Part shown: positions 16,874 to 26,201 of the stretch, piece after piece
Numbering within the stretch: position 1 is the first letter of the stretch
Layout of the letters: each line of letters opens with the position of its first letter
DNA from: Neorhizobium lilium
GTDB lineage: Bacteria > Pseudomonadota > Alphaproteobacteria > Rhizobiales > Rhizobiaceae
Assembly: GCF_004053875.1 (NCBI RefSeq)
Contig: NZ_SBIP01000002.1
Coordinates: 744,001-808,000, forward strand
DNA: 64,000 nucleotides
Reading direction: 5' to 3'
The notes under the pieces: model-generated
Seen by the model: only the letters and a program-made list of their open reading frames with translations
What the model was told of the DNA's origin: nothing
Database searches by the model: none
Translations under genes and position numbers: made by a program

Positions 16874-18006
16874 GCTTGCTCCGAATGTCCTGGCAAGCTG
16901 CCCTTGCCCTGATCTTGATGATCGTCGCGCTTTTCAACCTGCCTCTCGTAGACCAGCCGGTCGGCCTTGATGCACCCGCGACAGCCATGACCACCACTTT
17001 TCTTGCCTGGCTGATCCTGATGGCGGCAATCGGAGTCGATGCGCTGCCTCGCCCGGCGATCACGCGCGCCGCCGCCCTGTTCGTGCTGACTCATCTGGCG
17101 ACATATCTGCTGATGACGGAAATCGCCGATGGCGACGGGCTGGACCGCCTGTCCTTTTTCCTGATGATCGCCGCAAGCTGGCTGATCGCATGGCGTTGCG
17201 TGACGCTGCTTTCGGGCATCGAGGTGAGAACGCCGTTCGCCAGCGCCCTCTTGAGACTGCTGATACCGGCGATTTTCGGCGCCTGGATCGTGATCCTCTG
17301 GGAAGCCGCGACGCGCGGCGCCGGCATCCCGTTCATCATCCTGCCGCCACCTTCGGCCATCGGCGTCCGCATCGCAGGCTCGGTTGCCATCCTCTGGGCC
17401 GATGTGCAGCAGACCATCCTCAAGGCGGTAGTCTTCGGCTATGTCGTGGGCTGCGCCTCGGGCTTCGTCATTGCGATTCTCGCCGACCGGATCAGCTTCC
17501 TGCGGCGCGGTCTCATGCCCATCGGCAATCTCATGTCGGCGCTGCCGATCGTCGGTGTCGCGCCCATCATGGTCATGTGGTTCGGCTTCGACTGGCAGTC
17601 CAAGGCAGCCGTGGTCATCGTCATGACCTTCTTCCCCATGCTGGTGAACACGGTGGCCGGTCTTTCGGCCTCAGGCGCCATGGAACGAGACCTGATGCGG
17701 TCCTATGCGTCCGGTTACTGGCAGACGCTTGCCAAGCTGCGGCTTCCCGCCGCTATGCCCTTCATCTTCAATGCGCTGAAGATCAACTCGACGCTGGCGC
17801 TGATCGGCGCGATCGTCGCGGAATTCTTCGGCACGCCGATCGTCGGCATGGGCTTTCGTATCTCGACCGAGATCGGCCGCATGAATGTCGATATGGTCTG
17901 GGCGGAAATTGCCGTTGCGGCGCTTGCCGGATCGGTTTTCTATGGGATCGTGGCGCTCGCCGAGCGGCTGACGACATTCTGGCATCCGTCTAACCGTCAA
18001 GGCTAG
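16870..18006 (+). CDS. ABC transporter permease, NitT/TauT type (second, extended)
   Basis: A 378-aa permease, longer than the usual 250-280 aa of the family. Residues 1-125 form an extra N-terminal unit of about four hydrophobic helices (ALALILMIVALFNLPLV; TTFLAWLILMAAIGV; AALFVLTHLATYLLM; FFLMIAASWLIAW). The rest is the usual BPD_transp_1 domain, with a helix at IPAIFGAWIVILWEAA and the EAA loop RDLMRSYASGYWQTLAKLRLPAAMPFIFNALK. It overlaps the first permease by 4 nt. The N-terminal unit is not known to me in a defined role. Confidence 0.88.
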   Translation: MSLLRMSWQAALALILMIVALFNLPLVDQPVGLDAPATAMTTTFLAWLILMAAIGVDALPRPAITRAAALFVLTHLATYLLMTEIADGDGLDRLSFFLMIAASWLIAWRCVTLLSGIEVRTPFASALLRLLIPAIFGAWIVILWEAATRGAGIPFIILPPPSAIGVRIAGSVAILWADVQQTILKAVVFGYVVGCASGFVIAILADRISFLRRGLMPIGNLMSALPIVGVAPIMVMWFGFDWQSKAAVVIVMTFFPMLVNTVAGLSASGAMERDLMRSYASGYWQTLAKLRLPAAMPFIFNALKINSTLALIGAIVAEFFGTPIVGMGFRISTEIGRMNVDMVWAEIAVAALAGSVFYGIVALAERLTTFWHPSNRQG

Positions 18007-18071
18007 GCGCTAAAATCCGGCCCAGCGACGGGGCGGCAATGAAAACAGCTTCTAAACAGAGGGAAACGGCA

Positions 18072-19043
18072 ATGAAGAAGATCTTGATGGGATTGCTGGC
18101 AGGCGCCATGTCCATGGCGGCAGCCCAGGCGATGGCGGCCGACAAGCTGACGCTACAGCTGAAATGGGTCGCCCAGGGCCAGTTCGGCGGCTATTACGTC
18201 GCCAAGGACAAGGGCTTCTACAAGGAAGAAGGCCTTGACGTGACGATCAAGCCGGGCGGTCCGGACATCGCGCCGGAACAGGTGATCGCCGGCGGCGGTG
18301 CCGACGTCATCGTTGATTGGATGGGTGGGGCACTGGTGGCGCGCGAGAAGGGTGTCCCTCTCGTCAACATCGCCCAGCCTTACCAGAAGTCAGGCCTTGA
18401 GCTGATCTGCCCCAAGGATGGCCCGATCAAGACCGAGGCCGACTTCAAGGGTCACACGTTGGGCGTCTGGTTCTTCGGCAACGAATACCCGTTCTTCGCC
18501 TGGATGAACAAGCTGGGCGTGAAAACTGAAGGCGGCAAGGATGGCGTTACGGTTCTGAAGCAGAGCTTCGACGTGCAGCCGCTGGTCCAGAAGCAGGCAG
18601 ACTGCATTTCGGTCATGACCTACAATGAATACTGGCAGGCGATCGATGCCGGCTTCAAGGCGGAAGATCTGGTCGTCTTCAACTATACAAAACTCGGCAA
18701 CGACCTCCTTGAAGACGGTCTCTACGCGCTCGACACCAAGCTCAAGGACCCGAAGTTCAAGGAGAATATGGTGAAGTTCGTCCGCGCCTCCATGAAAGGC
18801 TGGAAATACGCCATGGAGCACCCTGACGAAGCGGCAGGGATCGTCATGGACAATGGCGGCCAGGACGAGAACCATCAGAAGCGGATGATGGGCGAAGTGG
18901 CCAAGCTGATCGGCGACGGCTCGGGGAAGCTAGATGCCTCCACCTATGACCGCACGGTCAAGGCTCTGCTCGACCAGAAGATCATCTCCAAGAAGCCGGA
19001 AGGTGCCTACACCACGCAGATTACCGATGCTGCTCTGAAGTAG
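18072..19043 (+). CDS. ABC transporter substrate-binding protein, NMT1/THI5-like
   Basis: A 323-aa periplasmic binding protein. Signal peptide MKKILMGLLAGAMSMAAAQAMAA, then the NMT1/THI5 family start DKLTLQLKWVAQGQFGGYYVAKDKGFYKEEGLDVTIKPGGPDIAPEQVIAGGGADVIVDW. Relatives bind pyrimidine-like ligands (thiamine pyrimidine precursors, formylaminopyrimidine, riboflavin), which agrees with the pyrimidine catabolic operon. I chose the ATG at 18072 over 18039 because the signal peptide begins there and GAGGGAAACGG lies just before. A stem-loop terminator follows. Confidence 0.92.
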   Translation: MKKILMGLLAGAMSMAAAQAMAADKLTLQLKWVAQGQFGGYYVAKDKGFYKEEGLDVTIKPGGPDIAPEQVIAGGGADVIVDWMGGALVAREKGVPLVNIAQPYQKSGLELICPKDGPIKTEADFKGHTLGVWFFGNEYPFFAWMNKLGVKTEGGKDGVTVLKQSFDVQPLVQKQADCISVMTYNEYWQAIDAGFKAEDLVVFNYTKLGNDLLEDGLYALDTKLKDPKFKENMVKFVRASMKGWKYAMEHPDEAAGIVMDNGGQDENHQKRMMGEVAKLIGDGSGKLDASTYDRTVKALLDQKIISKKPEGAYTTQITDAALK

Positions 19044-19051
19044 AAACAAGG

Positions 19052-19090
19052 AGCCGGGTCGTTTCAGTGGAAATGACCCGGTTCTTCCCC
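19052..19090 (+). terminator. rho-independent terminator after importer operon
   Basis: CCGGGTCGTTTC (19054-19065) pairs with GAAATGACCCGG (19070-19081) through twelve pairs with one G-U wobble and a 4-nt loop, followed by TTCTTC. It closes the operon running from 11103. The rest of the 267-nt gap to 19311 holds nothing I recognise. Confidence 0.75.
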
Positions 19091-19310
19091 TGAACTCATA
19101 AGCATTACTCATGTTTCCAATCGCCCTCCCACATTGATTTGTGCCGCCCGGACAAGTTAAGGTAAGCCTCTTAGGAATCTGGCCGGCGGGCCTTGCAACT
19201 TGTTCTGGCGGTTGCCACCTTAGCCGGGATTTCGCGCGTGGAGGGACGTGGCGAGATCTGGGACGATCCTCAGCCGATGAAATGCCCTCTTCTCATGTGG
19301 AAGTCGTTGC

Positions 19311-20537
19311 ATGTTTCGCGTTTACCCTAGCCTTGTCTGCTCCACGGCGCTGCTGGCCGGCCTCATGATCGCCGGTTCCGTAGCGGCTCAGGAGGCAGTG
19401 CCCAAGCCTGCTGAAACAGCCGCCCAACCATCGCCCGCCAGCCCGAAGCTGCCCGCTATCGTCATTACCCAGATCGCCGAAAAGCAGATGACGGACCGCG
19501 TCGTCGCGACCGGCTCGATCCGCCCCGTCGATGAAATCTACGTCCAGCCGCTGGTGGATGGCTTGTCTATTCGAACGATAAACGTCGATGTCGGCAGCGA
19601 GGTGAAAGCGGATAGCGTGCTTGCCTCGCTCAACGACGACGACCTGATTTTGCAGCGAAGCCAACAGGAGGCAAATCGCGCCAAGGCGGAAGCGGGCCTC
19701 GCGCAGTACAAGGCGCAGATGCTGGAAGCAAAAGCCAATCTGGATGATGCCAGGCGTCAGCGCGACCGCACGCAACGCCTGAGCCAGAGCGGCACGAGCA
19801 CCATTTCCCAGCTTGAGCAGGCGAATGCCCAGGTGGAAGTCGCCGAAGCGCGGCTCAATGCAGCAAACCAGGCCGTGGCCGTCGGTCAGTCCGATATTGC
19901 CGTGGTCGATGCGCAGATCAAGGATATCGACCTGAAGCTTGCCCGCACCGGCGTCAAGACCCCGGTAAACGGGATCGTCTCCGCCAAAAATGCAAAAATT
20001 GGCGCTATTGCCAGCGGAGCGGGCGAACCGCTGTTCACCGTCATCAAGGACGGCGCCATCGAACTCGTGGCCGACCTTTCCGAAAACGACATCCAAAAGG
20101 TCAAGGTCGGACAACGGGCCAACGTCACGATAGCGGGAAGCCGCAAGCCCATCGAAGGCAAGGTGCGGCTGGTGTCGCCAACAGTCGATGCCACCACACG
20201 CCTGGGCCTGGTACACATCATCGTAGATGACCACAGCAGCGCCCGCGCTGGCATGTATGGCAGCGCCGAAATCATCATTGCCGAGACGAAAACGCTGGCT
20301 CTGCCGCTGTCGGCAGTTACAACCAGCCGTTCCGGCTCGACCGCCCGCAAGGTGGAAGACAATGTCGTGAAGCAGGTCAAGGTCGAAACAGGCATTCAAG
20401 ACGGCAGCTTCGTCCAGATCGTCAGCGGCCTTAACCCGGGCGACAAGGTAGTGGCCAAGGCCGGGGCCTTCGTGCGCGATGGCGACAGGATCGCGCCGGT
20501 GACGGCTGAGCCTTCTGCGATCGAAAACGGAGGCTGA
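19311..20537 (+). CDS. RND efflux periplasmic adaptor (membrane fusion protein)
   Basis: A 408-aa HlyD/AcrA-type adaptor linking an inner-membrane RND pump to an outer-membrane channel. Signal peptide at 1-27 (LVCSTALLAGLMIAGSVAAQ), lipoyl half-motifs IYVQPLVDGLSIRTINVDVGSEVKADSVLASL and LARTGVKTPVNGIVSAKNAKIGAIAS, an alpha-helical hairpin between them (about 120-200), a beta-barrel and a C-terminal membrane-proximal domain. There is no lipobox cysteine. The ribosome-binding site is weak. The pump gene follows after 5 nt. No outer-membrane partner is encoded nearby. Confidence 0.92.
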   Translation: MFRVYPSLVCSTALLAGLMIAGSVAAQEAVPKPAETAAQPSPASPKLPAIVITQIAEKQMTDRVVATGSIRPVDEIYVQPLVDGLSIRTINVDVGSEVKADSVLASLNDDDLILQRSQQEANRAKAEAGLAQYKAQMLEAKANLDDARRQRDRTQRLSQSGTSTISQLEQANAQVEVAEARLNAANQAVAVGQSDIAVVDAQIKDIDLKLARTGVKTPVNGIVSAKNAKIGAIASGAGEPLFTVIKDGAIELVADLSENDIQKVKVGQRANVTIAGSRKPIEGKVRLVSPTVDATTRLGLVHIIVDDHSSARAGMYGSAEIIIAETKTLALPLSAVTTSRSGSTARKVEDNVVKQVKVETGIQDGSFVQIVSGLNPGDKVVAKAGAFVRDGDRIAPVTAEPSAIENGG

Positions 20538-20542
20538 GCCCG

Positions 20543-23500
20543 ATGAACTTCTCCGCCTGGTCGATCCGCAACCCCATCGCACCGCTCCTCGCCTTCGCGC
20601 TTCTGATGTTTGTCGGCATCCAGGCTTTCTATGCCCTGCCGATCACCCGCTTCCCAAATATCGATGTGCCGGTCGTTTCCATCACCGTCACCCAGAGCGG
20701 CGCGTCCCCAGCCGAGCTGGAAATGCAGGTGACAAAGGAAGTCGAGGACGCCGTCGCGTCGATCAGCGGCATCGACGAGGTCCAGTCGACCATAACAGAC
20801 GGACAGTCGCAGACCGTCGTCGTCTTCCGCATCGAGAAGCCGACCGAAGAGGCGGTGCAGGATACCAAGGATGCGATCGACAAGATCCGCGGCGATCTTC
20901 CTGCCGGCATCGAGGAACCGATCGTCAGCAAGGTGGATGTGGAAGGCCAGGCGATCCAGACCTTTGCCGTGTCCTCGCCCAATATGACACTGGAGGAAAT
21001 CTCCTGGTTCGTAGACGACACGATTAAACGCGCCCTGCAGGGACAGGCCGGCATCGGGCGTATTGACCGCTACGGCGGCGCCGACCGCGAAGTCCGCGTC
21101 TCGCTGAATCCGGACAAGCTGGATGCCTATGGCATCACCGCTGCCGACGTGAACCAGCAGATGCGCGGCACCAATGTCGATCTGGGATCCGGCCGCGGTC
21201 AGGTGGCAGGCAATGAACAGACCATCCGCACTCTGGGCGATGCCCGCAACGTGGCGCAGCTCGCCGATACCACCATCACCCTGCCCAACGGCCGCTTCGT
21301 AAAACTGTCAGAGCTCGGCACGGTAGCCGACACCTATGAAGAGCCGAAGTCATTTGCGCGCTTCAACGGAACCGCGGCCGTCACCTTTGCAGTCTTCCGG
21401 GCCAAGGGCGCTAGTGAAGTTTCCGTGGCGGAGACCGTCGCGTCCAGCCTCGACATTGTGCGCAAGGCGCATCCTGACGTCGATATCGCCATGGTCGATG
21501 ATTCAGTCTACTTCACCTACGGCAATTACGAAGCAGCCCTTCACACGCTGATGGAAGGCTCGATCCTTGCCGTCATCGTGGTATTCCTGTTCCTTAGAAA
21601 CTGGCGCGCCACATTGATCGCGGCCGTTGCTTTGCCGCTCTCGGCCATCCCGACCTTCTGGATCATGAACATGATGGGGTTCTCGCTGAACCTCGTCAGC
21701 TTTCTCGCTCTGACCCTTGCGACCGGCATTCTGGTCGATGACGCGATCGTCGAGATCGAGAACATCGCCCGGCACATCAAAATGGGCAAGACGCCCTATC
21801 GCGCCGCGCTGGAAGCAGCAGACGAAATCGGCCTGGCGGTGATCGCGACCAGCTTCACCATCATTGCCGTCTTCGTGCCCGTGTCCTTCATGCCCGGCAT
21901 CCCGGGACAATACTTCATCCAGTTCGGCCTGACTGTCGCCTTCTCGGTCTTCTTTTCGCTCATGGTGGCGCGCCTCATCACGCCGCTGATGGCCGCCTAT
22001 CTGATGCGGGCCGAAGACGCGATGGAAGACCATGCAGACAATGACGGCTGGATCATGAAGGCTTATACGCGCCTCGTCACCGGCACGACCCGCCGCTGGT
22101 ACTGGCGTTATGCGACGCTGCTGGCCGCAATCGTCTTTCTTGCCGGCTCCATCCTTCTCCTCAGCCGCGTGCCCGGCAGCTTCCTGCCGCCGGACGACAA
22201 CTCGCGTGTCGTGCTCTCCGTCGAATTGCCGCCCAATGCCACACTGGATGAGACCGCATCGACCACCGAAAAAATCGATCAGGCGGTTCGCCATATCGAT
22301 GGCGTCCAGAGCGTCTTCGTGCTTGGCGGCGCTTCGCCCAAGGGCGACCTTGAGCTTCGCCGGGCCACTGTCCGCGTGATCCTCCAGAACATCGACCACT
22401 CGCTGGTCAAGGCTCTCGTCAACAAGGGCCTCGGCCGGCTGCCCCTGATCGGGCAATATGTGCCTCGGGTGGAGGAGCATGGTCGCGCCCGTCCGCAATG
22501 GGATGTGGAAAAGGATATCTTCGCCGCCGTCGGTTCCATTCCGGACGTCCGGATTTCCAAGGTCAACGACCGCGCCGAGCGCGACGTCACCTTCAACTTC
22601 CTGTCCTCCAACGAGGATGACCTGAACGATGCGGTGAGCCTGCTCGAGTCCAAGCTGCGGGCCTCGCCTATCCTCGCAAACGTATCGTCCGAAGGCGCTC
22701 TTCCGCGTCCCGAGCTGCAGATCAGGCCGCGCATGGCCGAAGCCTCGCGGCTGGGCATCACCCCGCAACAGATCGCAGAGACGGTTCGTATCGCAACGAT
22801 CGGTGACATTGACGCGAACCTCGCCAAGATCTCTCTGGATGACCGACAGATCCCCATCCGCGTGCAGACCTCGCTCGACATGCGCCGGAACCTATCGAGC
22901 ATTCGCGGCCTGAAGGTCAAGACCGCATCGGGCGCGACCGTCCCGCTCTACAGCGTTGCCGATATCGACTATTCCGAAGGCCCGAGCTCCATAAAGCGCA
23001 ACAATCGCAACCGCGTTGTCGCGATCGGCTCGGACGTTCCGAATGGCACGGCGCTCGACACGGCAACGGCCGAATTCAAGCGGATCGTCGCCGAGGCGGA
23101 TATCCCGAAGACGGTCCACCTCGCCGAAAGCGGCGATGCCAAAGTCCAAGGCGAAATGGTCAAGAGCTTCGGCAATGCCATGCTGATGGGGCTTCTGCTG
23201 GTGCTGGTGGTGCTGATCCTTCTCTTCAAGGATGTCATCCAGCCCTTCACCATCCTCTTCTCGTTGCCGCTCGCCATTGGCGGGGTGGCCGTGGCGCTGT
23301 TCGTGACACAGAACGCGCTCTCCATGCCGGTTCTGATCGGCATCCTGATGCTGATGGGCATCGTTACGAAAAACGCCATCTTGCTCGTGGATTTTGCGAT
23401 CGAGATGAAGCGGCACGGCCTGGAACGGGTTCATGCCATGGTGGAAGCTGGCCGCAAGCGCGCCCGCCCCATCATCATGACCTCGATCGCCATGTCAGCC

Positions 23501-23893
23501 GGCATGCTTCCCTCGGCCATGGGTGTAGGTGAAGGCGGCTCCTTCCGCGCCCCCATGGCGATTGCGGTGATTGGTGGCATCATCGTCTCCACCGTTCTTT
23601 CGCTTGTAGTCGTGCCCTCCTTCTTCCTTATCATGGACGACCTGTCGCGGCTGCTCGGCCGCATATTCGGGCGCTTCGTCGGCAAGAAGGAAGAAGAGGA
23701 AACGGACCTCTCCGCCGAAGAACTCGGCCGGGGGCAGCGCCAGAATGCGCAGTCACTTGCGGTTATCGACGAGCGCCTGTCCCGCGTCGAGCGCCAGACC
23801 AATGCCAATACCAATACCAATACCAATGACAGCTCGCCCGGCGGGCAGACAGGCAGCAATGTCCTACGCCTGCCGCCGATGGCTGCGGAATAA
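20543..23893 (+). CDS. RND efflux transporter permease
   Basis: A 1116-aa inner-membrane RND proton antiporter of the multidrug type. Features: first helix IAPLLAFALLMFVGIQAFYALPITRFPNIDVPVVSITVTQSGASPAE, two large periplasmic loops after TM1 and TM7, the conserved TM4 segment ATGILVDDAIVEIENIARH carrying the proton-relay aspartates, and TM10-12 with GIVTKNAILLVDFAIEMKR. The C-terminal tail of about 70 residues is polar, with an acidic KKEEEETDLSAEE stretch and the Thr-Asn repeat at 23798-23827. Substrate is unknown. Confidence 0.95.
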   Translation: MNFSAWSIRNPIAPLLAFALLMFVGIQAFYALPITRFPNIDVPVVSITVTQSGASPAELEMQVTKEVEDAVASISGIDEVQSTITDGQSQTVVVFRIEKPTEEAVQDTKDAIDKIRGDLPAGIEEPIVSKVDVEGQAIQTFAVSSPNMTLEEISWFVDDTIKRALQGQAGIGRIDRYGGADREVRVSLNPDKLDAYGITAADVNQQMRGTNVDLGSGRGQVAGNEQTIRTLGDARNVAQLADTTITLPNGRFVKLSELGTVADTYEEPKSFARFNGTAAVTFAVFRAKGASEVSVAETVASSLDIVRKAHPDVDIAMVDDSVYFTYGNYEAALHTLMEGSILAVIVVFLFLRNWRATLIAAVALPLSAIPTFWIMNMMGFSLNLVSFLALTLATGILVDDAIVEIENIARHIKMGKTPYRAALEAADEIGLAVIATSFTIIAVFVPVSFMPGIPGQYFIQFGLTVAFSVFFSLMVARLITPLMAAYLMRAEDAMEDHADNDGWIMKAYTRLVTGTTRRWYWRYATLLAAIVFLAGSILLLSRVPGSFLPPDDNSRVVLSVELPPNATLDETASTTEKIDQAVRHIDGVQSVFVLGGASPKGDLELRRATVRVILQNIDHSLVKALVNKGLGRLPLIGQYVPRVEEHGRARPQWDVEKDIFAAVGSIPDVRISKVNDRAERDVTFNFLSSNEDDLNDAVSLLESKLRASPILANVSSEGALPRPELQIRPRMAEASRLGITPQQIAETVRIATIGDIDANLAKISLDDRQIPIRVQTSLDMRRNLSSIRGLKVKTASGATVPLYSVADIDYSEGPSSIKRNNRNRVVAIGSDVPNGTALDTATAEFKRIVAEADIPKTVHLAESGDAKVQGEMVKSFGNAMLMGLLLVLVVLILLFKDVIQPFTILFSLPLAIGGVAVALFVTQNALSMPVLIGILMLMGIVTKNAILLVDFAIEMKRHGLERVHAMVEAGRKRARPIIMTSIAMSAGMLPSAMGVGEGGSFRAPMAIAVIGGIIVSTVLSLVVVPSFFLIMDDLSRLLGRIFGRFVGKKEEEETDLSAEELGRGQRQNAQSLAVIDERLSRVERQTNANTNTNTNDSSPGGQTGSNVLRLPPMAAE
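23798..23827 (+). repeat. in-frame hexanucleotide repeat in RND pump gene
   Basis: Five tandem copies of a 6-bp unit, ACCAAT with one GCCAAT variant, coding Thr-Asn-Ala-Asn-(Thr-Asn)3. Copy-number change would keep the frame and only lengthen the cytoplasmic tail. Confidence 0.9.
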
Positions 23894-23938
23894 CCGGAGC
23901 GAGCCTTACTGCGCAGCGGCAAGAAAAAGAGACGTAAT

Positions 23939-23952
23939 TTGATCGACGTCAA
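23939..23952. promoter_or_regulatory. FNR/DNR-type box
   Basis: TTGAT-CGAC-GTCAA matches the Crp/Fnr-family site TTGAT-N4-ATCAA at nine of ten defined positions. It lies 78 nt upstream of the start of a Crp/Fnr regulator whose recognition helix has the matching E-x-x-S-R motif, so autoregulation is likely. Confidence 0.6.
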
Positions 23953-24030
23953 ATCTCTTCTTGCTAGAAGTGATAGTCTAAGCCATTCGAAAGCTTAACG
24001 GCTTCATGTAATGGAAGAACGGCAGACGCG

Positions 24031-24714
24031 ATGAACAGCAATTCCAAGCTCGACAATCGTGACCGTGCGGTGTTGATGAAGACTTCCTTCATGCAAGGCT
24101 TGAGCACAAATTCTGCCATCCGTGTGCTGTCGGCGATGTCGGTGCTTAATCTTCCGGTGCGCCATTCCATCTTCCGTGAAGGTGAAAAAGCCGAACTCTT
24201 CTACTGCGTGTTGAGCGGCTATGTCCGTCTCTACCGGCTCAGCCATGAGGGACGCGAGGCGGACATCCGCATTTGCGGCCCCGGCGATAGCTTTGCCGAA
24301 TGTCTGCTCTACAGTGACAATGCCTATGCCTATAACGCGCAGACGGCAGAGCACAGCGCGCTTGCCGCATTCGACATGCAGATGATTCGCGATATTGCCA
24401 GCGAAGAGAAGGACGTGGCACAGGCCGTCATGGCCTCGCTGTCGCGGCATCTCTTGAGTATCATAGACTGCGTCGCAAATGACCGGTTGTTCACGGCCCC
24501 ACAAAGAGTAGCTAATTACATCCTGGCGCGCTGTCCCGTGGATGGCGGTCCTGCGTTGATCCGGCTCCCCTTCCAGAAAAGCCTGCTGGCCGGTATGCTC
24601 GGACTTGCCCCGGAGGCCCTCTCCCGCGCCTTCTCGACCCTCCGCAAGTCTGGCGTCACGGTTCGGGGACGCGCCATCCAAGTGGTCGATGTCGCCAACC
24701 TCCGCAACGTCTGA
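24031..24714 (+). CDS. Crp/Fnr family transcriptional regulator
   Basis: A 227-aa cytoplasmic regulator: cyclic-nucleotide-binding-like beta barrel at about 40-150 (FREGEKAELFYCVLSGYVRLYRLSHEGREADIRICGPGDSFAE), dimerisation helix, and a C-terminal winged helix with QKSLLAGMLGLAPEALSRAFSTLR. The E-x-x-S-R of APEALSRA matches FNR-type recognition of TTGAT half-sites. The N-terminal cysteine cluster of oxygen-sensing FNR/FixK-type proteins is absent, which fits the DNR/NnrR (NO-responsive) or another haem/redox branch; the exact branch is not decided. It is downstream of the efflux pair and next to the urease cluster, with no clear operon link. Confidence 0.85.
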   Translation: MNSNSKLDNRDRAVLMKTSFMQGLSTNSAIRVLSAMSVLNLPVRHSIFREGEKAELFYCVLSGYVRLYRLSHEGREADIRICGPGDSFAECLLYSDNAYAYNAQTAEHSALAAFDMQMIRDIASEEKDVAQAVMASLSRHLLSIIDCVANDRLFTAPQRVANYILARCPVDGGPALIRLPFQKSLLAGMLGLAPEALSRAFSTLRKSGVTVRGRAIQVVDVANLRNV

Positions 24715-24837
24715 CATACTCTCGCGTCTCCAGCAGCAGAATAACCAAACCGGATGCGCGCCACTGGCGGATGAATTTCCCAATCGGGGCTGCAGCCGCC
24801 GAGGATTGCCGGCTTATTTTAGCGTTCTGAGAAGCGT

Positions 24838-25449
24838 TCAGAGTCCACCCTGCTCCTTGAGAAACCGCACCACATGGTCCACGCCCTCTCCCCTCTTCAT
24901 ATCGGTGAAGACGAAAGGTTTGGTCTCACGCATGCGCATGGCATCCCGTGTCATGACATCGAGATCGGCGCCAACATAAGGAGCGAGATCCTTCTTGTTG
25001 ATGATCAGCAGATCCGAGCGGGTGATGGCGGGTCCGCCTTTACGAGGGATCTCCTCGCCCTGGCAGGTGGAGATCACGTAAATGGTAATGTCGGCCAGAT
25101 CGGGTGAGAAAGTGGCTGCCAGATTATCACCGCCGGATTCGATGAACACGAGGTCCAGATCGGGAAAACGCTCGTTCAGACCTGCAATGGCCTGCAGGTT
25201 GATCGTCGCGTCCTCGCGAATCGCCGTGTGCGGACATCCGCCGGTCTCGACCCCGACGATACGATCGGATGAAAGTGCCTGCATCCGCACCAGCGCCTCT
25301 GCATCTTCCGTGGTGTAGATGTCGTTGGTGACGACTGCGATCGAATAGTCGTCGCGCAGCGCTTTACAGAGCTTCTCCGTCAGTGCCGTCTTGCCCGACC
25401 CCACGGGGCCACCAATGCCGACACGCAGGGGACCGTTTGCCGATTTCAT
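24838..25449 (-). CDS. ureG: urease accessory GTPase UreG
   Basis: UreG is the SIMIBI GTPase that drives nickel delivery to apo-urease together with UreD, UreF and UreE. 203 aa from the ATG at 25449, standard length. P-loop [18 protein letters not shown] near residues 10-27, the metal-binding motif with Cys-Pro-His in [27 protein letters not shown] and the guanine-specificity [13 protein letters not shown]. An upstream ATG at 25491 would add 14 arginine-rich residues absent from the family. It is the last gene of ureE-F-G. Confidence 0.97.
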   Translation of the reverse strand: MKSANGPLRVGIGGPVGSGKTALTEKLCKALRDDYSIAVVTNDIYTTEDAEALVRMQALSSDRIVGVETGGCPHTAIREDATINLQAIAGLNERFPDLDLVFIESGGDNLAATFSPDLADITIYVISTCQGEEIPRKGGPAITRSDLLIINKKDLAPYVGADLDVMTRDAMRMRETKPFVFTDMKRGEGVDHVVRFLKEQGGL

Positions 25450-25487
25450 GTCCTGTGTCCTTCTCGTTCTTCTACTGTCTACTCGCC

Positions 25488-26195
25488 TCAAGAGCGGAAA
25501 AGCCGGGAATGCTGTGTTTCGTGGCGCAATGAGGCAATGTCTGCCTGCACCGCCGCGCTACCGAGATCGTCCAGTGTCAGAAGCGGCGCGCCTGCGGCAA
25601 AAGCCTCGATTGCCGGTTCACTCCCGGCCAGCACGCCAAGACCCTGCCTCTGGCCGCAGACATTGAGCCGAATGGCAGCCGACACGGCCTGCGAAGTAGC
25701 TGCATGCAGATAGGCCGCGAGCGCCTGCTCCACTCCAACTCCATGCGCAGCCGAAACGGCGCCGACCGCCACTGGAAAGGGAAGGTCCTTGGGCAGGATT
25801 TCAAAGACACTGGACGGCCAGGCCGCCGCCGCCGCGACAAACCCGCGTCCGAGCGACGAAGTTTCGGCATAGCGCTCGGCCGAACCTGCTAGCGCGAGCC
25901 CAAGCTCTGCGACTTCCGCAAGTGCTGCCTGATCGGTATAGCTACGCCAAGCCTCTACCAGCAGGACACCATCTGTCCACAGGCTGCCATGCTGCAGGAG
26001 AATGCCCAGCCAGTCCGCAAGCCCTGCCGCATCAGCGATAAGCTTGTCGTGCACCGCCCGCTCCAGCCCACCGGAATAGGCAAAGCCGCCGATCGGGAAG
26101 GCCGGCGACAGCCAGGCCATAAGCCGAAGCAATGCCTGAGTTCCGCCTGATGCTGCCGGTTCCGTCAGCTGATCGCTCCCCACGCTCCGGGTCAT
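25488..26195 (-). CDS. ureF: urease accessory protein UreF
   Basis: A 235-aa all-helical UreF, which bridges UreD and UreG in the urease maturation complex. It shows the family segments [51 protein letters not shown] and [23 protein letters not shown]. It starts 6 nt after ureE and is followed by ureG after 38 nt. The first 20 residues are variable and the exact start could be slightly later. Confidence 0.94.
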   Translation of the reverse strand: MTRSVGSDQLTEPAASGGTQALLRLMAWLSPAFPIGGFAYSGGLERAVHDKLIADAAGLADWLGILLQHGSLWTDGVLLVEAWRSYTDQAALAEVAELGLALAGSAERYAETSSLGRGFVAAAAAWPSSVFEILPKDLPFPVAVGAVSAAHGVGVEQALAAYLHAATSQAVSAAIRLNVCGQRQGLGVLAGSEPAIEAFAAGAPLLTLDDLGSAAVQADIASLRHETQHSRLFRS

Positions 26196-26201
26196 CTGCC
26201 C

